Made by a program: the position numbers and the translations under genes. From NCBI RefSeq assembly GCF_002559405.1, contig NZ_NTZO01000088.1:1-60343 (forward strand): a DNA stretch of 60,343 nt, written 5' to 3'. Each line of letters starts with the position of its first letter. The stretch's first letter is position 1. Source of the DNA: Bacillus sp. AFS001701 (GTDB taxonomy: Bacteria; Bacillota; Bacilli; Bacillales; Bacillaceae_G). The notes under the pieces were generated by a model, which was not told the origin of the DNA, made no database searches, and worked only from the letters and a program-made list of their open reading frames with translations. Of this stretch, positions 45,189 to 53,381 are shown one piece after another.

Positions 45189-45827
45189 TTATGCTTCAGA
45201 AACCAAAGTAAATCGTTCATTAATATGCTGTGGATTTTCAATCTCGTCTAATAATGCAATTGCATAGTCAGCATAACTTACATAGCTATTACCTTTTTTA
45301 TTAACAATAAAATTGTCTTTTCCTTTATGATAAGCCCCAGTACGTTTACCATTCGGATCAAAGAATGCCGCTGGACTAATAAATGTCCATTTAATATCAG
45401 TTGTTTTTTGTAAGTCCTGAAGACCTTTTGTCATATGAGATGCAGTAGCATAATATTCTTTTGGAAATTCAGGTGTGTCTACTAATTGAATCGTTTTTTC
45501 TTCATCAACATACAAGCTTCCAGCTCCACCAACTACGATTAATCTAGTATCCTTAACACCTTTTAAAGCATTTATTAAAACATTCCCAGCTTCAATATAA
45601 AGATTCTCATGACCTTCAGCTGCTTTAAATGCATTTACAACAATATCAAATTGCTTTAAGTCAGTTGAATTTAAATCAAATAAATCCTTTTCCAATACTG
45701 ATACTTCTTTATTTGTTAATTTAAAAGCATTTCTTACGATTGCTGTTACCTCATGTCCTCTGTCTACTGCTTCTTTTAAAATAAGGTTTCCTGCTTTTCC
45801 TGTTGCTCCAATAATACCAATTTTCAT
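45189..45827 (-). CDS. ywnB: NAD(P)-binding oxidoreductase (YwnB-like)
   Basis: This 212-residue atypical short-chain dehydrogenase/NmrA-like protein has the Rossmann motif IGIIGATGKAGNLILKEAVDRGHEVTAIVRN. The later part (TFISPAAFFDPNG, VSYADYAIALLDEIE) fits the YwnB group. The natural substrate is unknown. It lies downstream of an Rrf2-type regulator with two operator-like dyads in its promoter region, as for ywnA-ywnB of B. subtilis. Confidence 0.9.
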   Translation of the reverse strand: MKIGIIGATGKAGNLILKEAVDRGHEVTAIVRNAFKLTNKEVSVLEKDLFDLNSTDLKQFDIVVNAFKAAEGHENLYIEAGNVLINALKGVKDTRLIVVGGAGSLYVDEEKTIQLVDTPEFPKEYYATASHMTKGLQDLQKTTDIKWTFISPAAFFDPNGKRTGAYHKGKDNFIVNKKGNSYVSYADYAIALLDEIENPQHINERFTLVSEA

Positions 45828-45876
45828 CTTTTTTCTTCCTCCTTAAATTTATTAAAGTTGATTTGAAATTATAGAC

Positions 45877-45893
45877 GTAACTAAGATAGTTAC
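45877..45893. promoter_or_regulatory. Rrf2-type operator 1 upstream of ywnB
   Basis: GTAACTAAGATAGTTAC is a dyad GTAACT-N5-AGTTAC. Related dyads occur at 45919-45941 and 46412-46428. Confidence 0.75.
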
Positions 45894-45918
45894 AACTAGT
45901 TTTAAAAAATATACTATA

Positions 45919-45941
45919 GATGTAACAAAAACAGTTACATC
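45919..45941. promoter_or_regulatory. Rrf2-type operator 2 upstream of ywnB
   Basis: GATGTAAC-N7-GTTACATC is a long perfect dyad centred on the same GTAAC half-site. Confidence 0.78.
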
Positions 45942-45965
45942 ATTCACAAAAAAAATTGAATGATA

Positions 45966-46394
45966 TTATCCAATTTTTTTACTTAATACTGTAACTAATT
46001 CTTCCATAGTAACTTCATCCAGTATTTTTTCCATTGCTTCTTGTGCTCGATTTAAGATCAGTTCTAGCACTGCTTGAATATTTGCACCGACTGGACAATT
46101 CGGATTCGGTTTCTCATGAAATTGAAAAAGTTCTCCTTCTTCTACAACTTCAACTGCTCTATAAACATCTAAAAGAGTAATTTCATTTAAAGGCTTACGA
46201 AGTGAAGCTCCACCGGTTCCTCGACGGACTTGAATTAAGCCAGCATTCTTAAGTTTTCCCATTACTCTTCTAATTACGACCGGATTTGTATTTACACTTC
46301 CTGCAATCCATTCGGAAGTACAAAGCGAACTATTCTCAATCGTGACCAAAGATAAAATATGAACAGCAACGGTAAAACGACTACTGATTTTCAT
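45966..46394 (-). CDS. ywnA: Rrf2-family regulator (YwnA-like)
   Basis: From the ATG at 46394, behind GGAGGTTG, it has 142 residues. The winged HTH contains LCTSEWIAGSVNTNPVVIRRVMGKLKNAGLIQVRRGTGGASL. The cysteine arrangement is NPNCPVG only, so no IscR-like iron-sulfur triad is present. Autorepression and control of ywnB are expected from the three matching dyads. Confidence 0.92.
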   Translation of the reverse strand: MKISSRFTVAVHILSLVTIENSSLCTSEWIAGSVNTNPVVIRRVMGKLKNAGLIQVRRGTGGASLRKPLNEITLLDVYRAVEVVEEGELFQFHEKPNPNCPVGANIQAVLELILNRAQEAMEKILDEVTMEELVTVLSKKIG

Positions 46395-46411
46395 AGGATT
46401 CAACCTCCGAT

Positions 46412-46428
46412 GTAACCATTATAGTTAC
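46412..46428. promoter_or_regulatory. Rrf2-type operator at the ywnA promoter
   Basis: GTAACCATTATAGTTAC matches the dyads in front of ywnB and lies 18 bases before the ywnA start codon. Confidence 0.75.
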
Positions 46429-46469
46429 AACACTTATTAATTGTCAATACTATTTATTTTACACAAACT

Positions 46470-46505
46470 TAAAGGAAAGAAGCTACTAATACATAGCTTC
46501 CTTTA
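46470..46505 (-). terminator. Terminator of the lrp-lysE-lysE operon
   Basis: On the minus strand GAAGCTA and TAGCTTC pair around eight bases, followed by TTTCCTTT. It overlaps the last codon of the LysE gene. Confidence 0.65.
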
Positions 46506-47099
46506 CTTAATAAATGACGTAATTCCTAAAACAACAATCATTAAACCAGCCATTATATTTACTAAACCTAAGTGATTTGTAATTTTATTTCGAAACAAAC
46601 TAACTACACTACTTAAAATAAGCCACCAAGAAACCGCACCTAAAAAAACACCTATAATTAGTGAAACTGTCAATCTAATAGATGTAGAACTATGGTCAAA
46701 ACCTAGTCCTGTAAACATTGCTACAAAGTTTAAAATAGTTACAGGATTTGTGATCATTAATAAAAATGTAGAGAGAAACATGCTAACCATGCCTTCACCC
46801 TCTAAATTTGAAGCAGTTTTAGTAGGTCTTTTTAGAAAGGTTTTCATTCCTAAATAAAATAAAAATATTGCACCTACGATTCGAAGAACAAATTCCTGCT
46901 CAATTAAAAATGATGAAATAATGGAAAAACCAAATGCGGCAATACTAGCGTAAAATAAGTTAGCCGAAGATGCGCCTAATCCTGTCATAAATCCAGCTGT
47001 TTTTCCCCTAGATATAATTCTTTGTATGCACAATAAACCAACCGGTCCTACAGGTGCAGAAACTGATAGACCTAATACAAAACTTTTAATTAATAACAT
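46503..47099 (-). CDS. LysE-family amino-acid exporter, copy 2
   Basis: This 198-residue protein has six hydrophobic segments and the LysE/RhtB start region SVSAPVGPVGLLCIQRII near residue 14. It is about half identical by eye to the preceding LysE gene, a local duplication. Regulation by the Lrp-type gene at the head of the operon suggests export of an amino acid. The substrate is unknown. Confidence 0.92.
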   Translation of the reverse strand: MLLIKSFVLGLSVSAPVGPVGLLCIQRIISRGKTAGFMTGLGASSANLFYASIAAFGFSIISSFLIEQEFVLRIVGAIFLFYLGMKTFLKRPTKTASNLEGEGMVSMFLSTFLLMITNPVTILNFVAMFTGLGFDHSSTSIRLTVSLIIGVFLGAVSWWLILSSVVSLFRNKITNHLGLVNIMAGLMIVVLGITSFIK

Positions 47100-47122
47100 C
47101 TAAATACCCTCTTACGCTTACT

Positions 47123-47737
47123 CTACATTAATCCATATAAAGCTATACCACCAAAAATAATAATAATAATACCTGATAAACGGTTAATTAATGTTAAAGA
47201 CCGATCATTGATTCGAGTTCTAAATAATCCCACGCCACTGCTTAATATTACCCACCACAAACTTGAACCACAAAAAACACCTAATACTAAAATGACAGAA
47301 GAAACAATATTGCTATCTGAATTCGAAATTCCTAATCCCGCAAAAATGGCGATAAATGATAGAATCGTCATTGGGTTTGTTAGCGTTAAAAATAAAACCG
47401 ATAAAAACGCATGAATTATATTTTTCTTCTGCGTATCGGATTGAGTATAACTGGCTTTTGAAATAAGTGTTTTTACACCTAAATAGCAGAGGAAGAAACC
47501 ACCGATTAACTGAATCCAAAAATGCTGACCAATTAAAAAATTCATAATGATAGTTAATCCAAAGCCTGCAACTAAACCATAAATACCATCAGCAGTAGCA
47601 GCCCCAAGACCAGAAACTAAACCTACCATTCTTCCATACGCTAGAGTTCTACGGATACACAGTACTCCAATTGGTCCAACAGGTGCAGCAATTGATAAGC
47701 CAATGATTAATCCTTTAATATAAAATTCAAAATTCAT
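47123..47737 (-). CDS. LysE-family amino-acid exporter, copy 1
   Basis: This 204-residue protein has six membrane helices with SIAAPVGPIGVLCIRRTL near the N-terminus and FLTLTNPMTILSFIAIFAGLG in the middle, both typical of LysE/RhtB. It follows the Lrp-type regulator by ten bases. Confidence 0.93.
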   Translation of the reverse strand: MNFEFYIKGLIIGLSIAAPVGPIGVLCIRRTLAYGRMVGLVSGLGAATADGIYGLVAGFGLTIIMNFLIGQHFWIQLIGGFFLCYLGVKTLISKASYTQSDTQKKNIIHAFLSVLFLTLTNPMTILSFIAIFAGLGISNSDSNIVSSVILVLGVFCGSSLWWVILSSGVGLFRTRINDRSLTLINRLSGIIIIIFGGIALYGLM

Positions 47738-47747
47738 GTTGCCCTCC

Positions 47748-48218
47748 CTACTCTATAGAAAATTTATGTTTTTGTAATGGCAGTCGAAAGGTTTCTTTCG
47801 TTGTATCCATTACAATTGTTGTTTTTGTTCTTATTACGCCCTTTAACCCTTTTATTTCATGGCTAATTACTCGATCCAAGTCTTTTGTATTTCTACTTCT
47901 TATTTTTAGTAAATAATCATCTTCCCCCGCAATATGGTGACATTCCTGCACTTCCTCTAGTTGATTAACAAGCTCTAAAAAAGGAGCACGATTTTCAGGT
48001 CGCTCAAGCGAGACAGCTACAAACGCAGTTAATTCACTTCCAACTTTTTCTGCATCAACTAGCACACCAAACCCATTAATCACACCTTGTTCAACTAATC
48101 GGTTAACACGTTCAGCAGTAGCTGGAGCTGACAAGCCAATCTCACTAGCTAAATCCGCCCATTTTATTCTAGAATTATCCATTAAGCGATTAATAATTTT
48201 CAAATCGAAAGTATCCAC
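47748..48218 (-). CDS. Lrp/AsnC-family transcriptional regulator
   Basis: The protein has 156 residues. The HTH begins DLKIINRLMDNSRIKWADLASEIGLSAPATAERVNRL, and a RAM/AsnC ligand domain includes VQECHHIAGEDDYLLKIRSRN. In this context it probably senses an amino acid and activates the two exporters downstream. Confidence 0.93.
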   Translation of the reverse strand: MDTFDLKIINRLMDNSRIKWADLASEIGLSAPATAERVNRLVEQGVINGFGVLVDAEKVGSELTAFVAVSLERPENRAPFLELVNQLEEVQECHHIAGEDDYLLKIRSRNTKDLDRVISHEIKGLKGVIRTKTTIVMDTTKETFRLPLQKHKFSIE

Positions 48219-48392
48219 CTATAACAACCTTCTTTTTGTAAGTATTTATTCCATTTTACTTTTTTTATGAAAGTAATTCAATAATTCTAAATGAAAAAAT
48301 ATCTAAATATTAACGTTTAATAAACATATTTATTTACTGGTCCTAATAAGATGAAAAAAGAAGACAATCTTTATTGAAGGGAGCGTCATTTT

Positions 48393-48824
48393 ATGAAAAG
48401 AGACCCGTTTGAGTATCGAAAAAGACTAAGGGAAAGAGAAAGAGAGAGAGAGTTTAATGAAGAAAATGAAAGAGAGGCTAATGAAGAGAAAGAAGAAAAA
48501 CACAAAGAAGAAAAACCACAAACACATGTACATGAATTTGTGGCAAGTACTAAATTGGCAGAAGAGGGTGACGACCGACATAATCATCGTTTTGCTGGCG
48601 TGACAAGTGAGGTCATCCCCGTAGGAAGACACAGTCATATACATCGAATTGTAGTAAATACAGATTTTCTCGATCATCATCACGAAGTTATTATTGAAAC
48701 CGGCCCTCCTATTCCGGTAGGAAACGGTAAGCATGTTCACTTTGTCAAAGGAATGACAACGATCAACGATGATCATGAACACAATCTTGAATTTGCAACA
48801 CTAATAGATAGGCCATTAGTATAG
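48393..48824 (+). CDS. ymaF: YmaF-family histidine-rich protein
   Basis: This 143-residue protein has an extremely charged N-terminus (residues 1-45, mostly Glu, Arg and Lys; probably coiled coil or disordered). The YmaF core follows, with repeated H-x-H patterns: THVHEF, DRHNHRF, RHSHIHRI, LDHHHEV, GKHVHFV and DHEHNLEF. The regular His pairs suggest metal binding, but no function is established. The start follows GAAGGGAG, and it is monocistronic. Confidence 0.88.
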   Translation: MKRDPFEYRKRLREREREREFNEENEREANEEKEEKHKEEKPQTHVHEFVASTKLAEEGDDRHNHRFAGVTSEVIPVGRHSHIHRIVVNTDFLDHHHEVIIETGPPIPVGNGKHVHFVKGMTTINDDHEHNLEFATLIDRPLV

Positions 48825-48965
48825 GGAAATTGAAAAATTCAATTTATGTATATTTCATTGAATAGAATATACATAATTTTTTAAGACCCTTTCCAGATTC
48901 AAACTCCTTATCAAAAAATTTCACCGTTATATCAACAACTCTAAAAAAATTGACTACTTGGTATA

Positions 48966-49011
48966 ACACGATGAAGGACCTTCTATAGAAGGTCCTTCAT
49001 CGTGTTTTTTT
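48966..49011 (+). terminator. ymaF terminator
   Basis: A perfect 18-base stem (ACACGATGAAGGACCTTC and its complement) with a TATA loop is followed by T8. Confidence 0.92.
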
Positions 49012-49025
49012 ACTTAAATGAAATT

Positions 49026-49427
49026 CTAAGTATTCCGCAACCCTTCAGTATTCATTAACACAATTCTCCATCCATCCGGGTCTTCAAATGTAATACTTTT
49101 TCCGAGCCAATAAGGATTCTCAGGTTCAACTTCAATATAACCTATTTGATTTAATCGGTTTTTGACAAGATTTATTTCCGCTTTTTGAGGTATATAAAAT
49201 ACTAAAAGGTTATCCTTTGTTGGGGCAGGACATGGGCTTCCATCAATATGTTGAGTAAATTCTAAATGGTATTCAACATTAGGTAATCCAAACATGATTC
49301 CATCGTACCCGTCGTGATTTTGAAAACCACCCACACGGTTTAAGCCTAGCCCCTCTCCATAGAACTTACTTATTTCAGCTAATTGGTTTGTAGGTCTTGC
49401 AATTCTAAACTGAACCCAGTTTTTCAT
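49026..49427 (-). CDS. VOC-family (glyoxalase-like) protein
   Basis: The ATG at 49427 has AAGGTG at the right distance and gives 133 residues beginning MKNWVQFRIARPTNQLAEISKFY. The single VOC repeat pair ends SITFEDPDGWRIVLMNT. The protein may bind a metal through His/Glu, but the reaction is unknown. It is just downstream of the FMN reductase gene and probably co-transcribed. Confidence 0.83.
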   Translation of the reverse strand: MKNWVQFRIARPTNQLAEISKFYGEGLGLNRVGGFQNHDGYDGIMFGLPNVEYHLEFTQHIDGSPCPAPTKDNLLVFYIPQKAEINLVKNRLNQIGYIEVEPENPYWLGKSITFEDPDGWRIVLMNTEGLRNT

Positions 49428-49444
49428 TGTCATCACCTTATTCT

Positions 49445-49993
49445 TTAATAGTTTGATGTTGCCCATTCTTCATTTAGCTCTTTTGATATTTGTGTATAGA
49501 GCTTCAATTCTTGAAATAAGCTATCTACTGAATAAGATGTATTTTCTTCTAACGCAGTACCTTCTGATATTAAGTCTGATGGATCAATCACAACTTGTTT
49601 CGATAAAACATTTGCATATAATGCTCTTAAAACAATTCTCATATTGTTAAGTGCATTAATGCCACCCTTTCCTCCACCGGCTACGGCCAATATTGCAACT
49701 GGCTTATCTTTAAAATGCTTACTACCTAAAAAGTCAAAAGCGTTTTTTAATGCTCCGCTCATTCCACCATGATATTCCGGTGTTGCAATGATCATAGCAT
49801 CAGCATTTTCTAGCTGTGAATTTAGTTTTTGGATATTAGCATTTTCATTTTGTTCCTCTTGACCATTATAAATTGGTAATACTAGTTCACTTAAATCAAT
49901 TGTTTTTACATTGTATTTTTTCGAGATGATTGTAGTTAATTTACCTGTACGACCTTCTTTTCTTGGACTACCATTAATCATTATAATATTCAT
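49445..49993 (-). CDS. NADPH-dependent FMN reductase family protein
   Basis: From the ATG at 49993 behind AAAGGAGTGG it has 182 residues beginning MNIIMINGSPRKEGRTGKL. The flavodoxin-like phosphate loop GSPRKEGRTG and TPEYHGGMSGALKNAFDFL are typical of the NAD(P)H:FMN/quinone/azo reductase family. The acceptor is not known. Confidence 0.9.
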   Translation of the reverse strand: MNIIMINGSPRKEGRTGKLTTIISKKYNVKTIDLSELVLPIYNGQEEQNENANIQKLNSQLENADAMIIATPEYHGGMSGALKNAFDFLGSKHFKDKPVAILAVAGGGKGGINALNNMRIVLRALYANVLSKQVVIDPSDLISEGTALEENTSYSVDSLFQELKLYTQISKELNEEWATSNY

Positions 49994-50102
49994 ATTTTCC
50001 ACTCCTTTAATTCGTACCTTTAGTATAGTCAATTAATAAAGTCCGAACTTCAGTCGTTTGATAGAACTTTTCTACACGTTTAGGAGTATATATAAATGAA
50101 AA

Positions 50103-50128
50103 AAATCTACAACTAAAGTTGTAGATTT
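50103..50128 (-). terminator. Terminator of the ketopantoate reductase-like gene
   Basis: AAATCTACAAC and GTTGTAGATTT form a perfect stem with a T-run on the minus strand, overlapping the stop codon. Confidence 0.88.
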
Positions 50129-51081
50129 CAAACTGATAAATGTTCGATATCTTTATTAATACGATCTTGATTCATTTTTTGATAAACTTTAATATTTTGA
50201 TAAACTAATTCAAGTAATTTAGAAGTTATATCCTTTTTCTTTGCAAGTTCTAGTAAATACCCTTGCAAATGATCCCCCTCTACCAATGACCATTTTTCCA
50301 TATCCCTCTGCAAAGAGGACTTCATATCATATCCAAGAGCATCAATTGATTTCATATGCTCATCCACAATATTTTCAGAAATCGGTGCACCATGGGATCT
50401 CATAATTTTAGCGCACTCTTCAAATAATTCACGGATTGTAGCTCTTCCACCATCACTTTCTCTAATTGGACCAATTGGGGCACGCATAAGAGACGTAACA
50501 CCAGACATTACAGTAATAAACAAATATTTATGCCACATGTCTCGTTCAATCTGCTTACTATGGACAAAGTCAGCTTTTGATCCGCTAAATGCATCAGCAA
50601 TTGTTTTAATTCGGTCAGTTTCTTTGCTTAAGAATTCACCAAATACAAGTCTAGCAGCTTTACTTGTTTGAGCAACTTCGCCGGCTTCGTTCAAAGTTGT
50701 TTCAATAAAACATAAACCGCCTATAACCTTTTCTTCACCAAAAGCCTGCTTTAAGGGATTTAGATGAGCAATACCATTCAAAAGAGGTAAAATAACAGTT
50801 TGATCACCTACGAACGGTTTTACATCTAAAATAGCGTCGCTTAAATGATATGACTTAGTTGAGAAAAGCACGATGTCAAAAGTCTCGGCAGGACTCTTTG
50901 CAGTAATTAGTTTCGGTTGAAATGAAAAATCACCATTCACACTACGAATGACTAAACCATTTTCCTCTAGCTGTTTTTTTCGATTAGCTCGTACTAGAAA
51001 TGTAACATCTTCTCCCTTTTCTACTAAGCGTCCTCCAAAATAGCCGCCAATTCCTCCAGCTCCTAATACAAGAATTCGCAT
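50128..51081 (-). CDS. 2-dehydropantoate 2-reductase family protein (PanE/ApbA)
   Basis: This 317-residue NADPH-dependent ketopantoate reductase-type protein has the N-terminal Rossmann motif LVLGAGGIGGYFGGRLVEKG, then LNGIAHL and the C-terminal MWHKYLFITVMSGVTSLMRAPIG. It may act in pantothenate synthesis, but Bacillaceae often carry several paralogues with other keto-acid substrates. It stands alone with its own terminator. Confidence 0.85.
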   Translation of the reverse strand: MRILVLGAGGIGGYFGGRLVEKGEDVTFLVRANRKKQLEENGLVIRSVNGDFSFQPKLITAKSPAETFDIVLFSTKSYHLSDAILDVKPFVGDQTVILPLLNGIAHLNPLKQAFGEEKVIGGLCFIETTLNEAGEVAQTSKAARLVFGEFLSKETDRIKTIADAFSGSKADFVHSKQIERDMWHKYLFITVMSGVTSLMRAPIGPIRESDGGRATIRELFEECAKIMRSHGAPISENIVDEHMKSIDALGYDMKSSLQRDMEKWSLVEGDHLQGYLLELAKKKDITSKLLELVYQNIKVYQKMNQDRINKDIEHLSV

Positions 51082-51130
51082 AACACTCTTCCTTTCTATT
51101 AAAAAATTAAAATCTGTAACTTACTAATGT

Positions 51131-51778
51131 CTATTTCAAAATCCCATTTCGTACTGCATATAGTGCCAATTGAGTTCGATCTTGAAGCTGAGTCTTGGCT
51201 AAAATATTCGAAACATGGGTTTTTACAGTTTTTTCTGTAATAAATAAAGATGCTGCAATTTCTTTATTACTCTTTCCCCTCGTAATTTCCTTCAATACAT
51301 CCATTTCTCGCTTAGTTAATTTGTCTTGAAATGAATCATCATTCTTCATTTCTATCTTCCCAGTTAAAGCAGAAACTAATTGCGTCGTAACCTTCGAATG
51401 AAACTGTTTTTCCCCATCGTGTATCTTTCGAATCGCGGAAACGAGCTCATCTGGGTCACTATCCTTTAAATAATATCCCGCTGCACCAGCTTCAATTGCA
51501 GGTAAAATATGATCTTGATCATAAAAACTAGTTAAAATCATTACTTTAACTGTTAAGCCCTCTATTTTTATTCTTTTGGTTGCTTCAATTCCATCTAGAA
51601 CTGGCATCGCTAAATCCATGATGACAATATCAGGTCTTAACTCTTTTACTAAGCTTAATGCCTCTTCTCCGTTCGATGCTTCTCCAATAACCTCGATATC
51701 ATCTTGTGTATTTAAGAAGAAAATAAGTCCTCTCCTAACTACATGATGATCATCAGCAATTAATATTTTAATAGACAT
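51131..51778 (-). CDS. LuxR-type response regulator (AirR/YhcZ-like)
   Basis: The 215 residues have a receiver domain with phospho-acceptor Asp55 (IVIMDLAMP) and a C-terminal LuxR HTH (LTKREMDVLKEITRGKSNKEIAASLFITEKTVKTHVSNIL). It lies 13 bases after the kinase gene. The pair corresponds to B. subtilis YhcYZ and S. aureus AirSR. Confidence 0.92.
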   Translation of the reverse strand: MSIKILIADDHHVVRRGLIFFLNTQDDIEVIGEASNGEEALSLVKELRPDIVIMDLAMPVLDGIEATKRIKIEGLTVKVMILTSFYDQDHILPAIEAGAAGYYLKDSDPDELVSAIRKIHDGEKQFHSKVTTQLVSALTGKIEMKNDDSFQDKLTKREMDVLKEITRGKSNKEIAASLFITEKTVKTHVSNILAKTQLQDRTQLALYAVRNGILK

Positions 51779-51791
51779 AAAACTCTCCTTC

Positions 51792-52910
51792 TTAAAAAGG
51801 GATATTCGTCGTAATTTTTGTTCCTTTATTCAAATCACTTTCAACTAAAAACGACCCTTTTAACGATTCGACTCTTTCCTTCATGCTTTTCAAACCTAAT
51901 GTTGGAATTTGTACATCCTTTGGGCATATAAAACCTACACCTTGATCTCGAATCGTCATTTTTGCTTTCTTTGTACTGATTGATAACTGTAAATATATCG
52001 TATTTTGTCCTGAATGTTTTCTACAATTATTAAACGCTTCCTGGCCTACACGCCATAACGTTTCTTCTATTTTAGAAGGTAATATTGTTGTTCCTTTTAC
52101 ATTACTAATTACTTTTAATCCTAGCATTTCACCATAGTTAATTAATGCACTAACTATTCCTTTTTCAATACCTTGTGGTCTAAGCTGCCATATTAATGCT
52201 TTCATTTCTGCTTGTGCTTCTTGGGCAATTTGTTGAATATGATTAAATGTATCCTTTAACTTTGGACTGTCGGATACATTTGCACCTGCTTTAGCAGTTA
52301 CATTAATGGAAAACAATAATTGACTAACTGAGTCGTGTAGGTCCTTTGCAAGTCTATTTCTTTCTTGAATCAACTCAAACTCTTTTACCTTTTCTGTTAA
52401 TTGAATTCGTTTAATTGCTGTTCCAATTTGCAATGCAACTGCGCCTAGTAAATTCAATTCTTCCTGATCAAATTTTAATTTATTAGAAGCAGCAACATTC
52501 AATAAACCAAAAGATTCTTCACCTGCTTGTAGTGGTACAGTCGCATGATGGGTGACACCATTTGTTTCTCCCCAATTATGAATAATTGAGTCTTCTAATC
52601 TCTTACATTCCATAATGTTTGATGCCTTATTAAGTCTTCCGGTATTATATTTATCTACACACCAACAATCTCCATTGCACATCGGCTTAGCCTCTTCGTT
52701 CATAAGGGCTGGAGGTAATTCATGTGAAGCGACTAATTCAAAGCCCCCATTTTCATCAATTAAAAAAATCCAACCTGTCTCTAGACCTGTAACTTGAACT
52801 AATTTGGCTAAAGCACAATTGAGAGTACTGTGTAAATCAGTACCCTCGTTTAATATTTCGGCAATTTCTTTTAATACTTGTAGCTCTAAAAGAAATGATT
52901 CTTTTTTCAT
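51792..52910 (-). CDS. GAF-domain sensor histidine kinase (AirS/YhcY-like)
   Basis: The 372 residues have no membrane segment. A GAF domain covers about 20-165, the HisKA_3 segment has phospho-His192 in KDLHDSVSQLLF, and a C-terminal ATPase domain includes GVGFI and GLKSMKERVESLKG. Within the GAF domain four cysteines (78, 82, 84 and 102) form C-x3-C-x-C-x17-C. In S. aureus AirS such a cluster binds a redox-active 2Fe-2S centre, so cytoplasmic oxygen or redox sensing is the likely job. Confidence 0.9.
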   Translation of the reverse strand: MKKESFLLELQVLKEIAEILNEGTDLHSTLNCALAKLVQVTGLETGWIFLIDENGGFELVASHELPPALMNEEAKPMCNGDCWCVDKYNTGRLNKASNIMECKRLEDSIIHNWGETNGVTHHATVPLQAGEESFGLLNVAASNKLKFDQEELNLLGAVALQIGTAIKRIQLTEKVKEFELIQERNRLAKDLHDSVSQLLFSINVTAKAGANVSDSPKLKDTFNHIQQIAQEAQAEMKALIWQLRPQGIEKGIVSALINYGEMLGLKVISNVKGTTILPSKIEETLWRVGQEAFNNCRKHSGQNTIYLQLSISTKKAKMTIRDQGVGFICPKDVQIPTLGLKSMKERVESLKGSFLVESDLNKGTKITTNIPF

Positions 52911-52912
52911 AC

Positions 52913-53356
52913 TTATGTTAATTCCTTCATTCGACGATCAAGTTGTTCAAGCACCATCGGCCACGCTTGCTCGTGTTGATCTCTAGATAATTCATCTGGG
53001 AATCCTGCATGTGTCAATCTAATAACTGCTGCTCCACTTTCATTTGTTGAAAACTCTACAGTGACTACAGTTTCCGTTTTGGATCCAGAAGTGAACCAAG
53101 TAATCTCAACAAGTTGATTGTGCTCAAGTTTTAAAAAGCGACCATAATGTGGATGACGTTTATCCTCAAAATGCGTCTCAAAGAAAAATACAGAATTAAC
53201 CTCTGCCTTCATAATCACTGAACCAGGCGCAGCAAACCAGTCACCAAATCTTTTTGTCCAAGCTTCATATAACACATCTTTAGAATTTTCCATTACTCGT
53301 TCCACAGTGAGACTATGTGGTCTACTTGATAAATCCGGATAACTAATAATATTCAT
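52913..53356 (-). CDS. SRPBCC/AHSA1-domain protein
   Basis: The ATG at 53356 follows GGAGGG and gives 147 residues starting MNIISYPDLSSRPHSLTVERVM. The sequence HSLTVERVMENSKDVLYEAWTKRFGDWFAAPG and the C-terminal THAGFPDELSRDQHEQAWPMVLEQL are typical of the activator-of-Hsp90-like START-fold family, which binds hydrophobic ligands. The ligand is unknown. It lies directly upstream of the kinase gene and downstream of a GNAT gene on the same strand. Confidence 0.88.
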   Translation of the reverse strand: MNIISYPDLSSRPHSLTVERVMENSKDVLYEAWTKRFGDWFAAPGSVIMKAEVNSVFFFETHFEDKRHPHYGRFLKLEHNQLVEITWFTSGSKTETVVTVEFSTNESGAAVIRLTHAGFPDELSRDQHEQAWPMVLEQLDRRMKELT

Positions 53357-53381
53357 ATTAATCCCTCCAAAAGTTTTATAG

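Noticed and set aside
45966-46394. Iron-sulfur Rrf2 regulator (IscR/NsrR type)
   Set aside because: The three-cysteine cluster needed for an Fe-S centre is missing; only one cysteine lies in that loop.
48426-48782. Minus-strand open frame of 118 codons under ymaF
   Set aside because: It is a shadow of the Glu/Arg-rich and His-rich codons of ymaF, with an implausible Phe-rich product.
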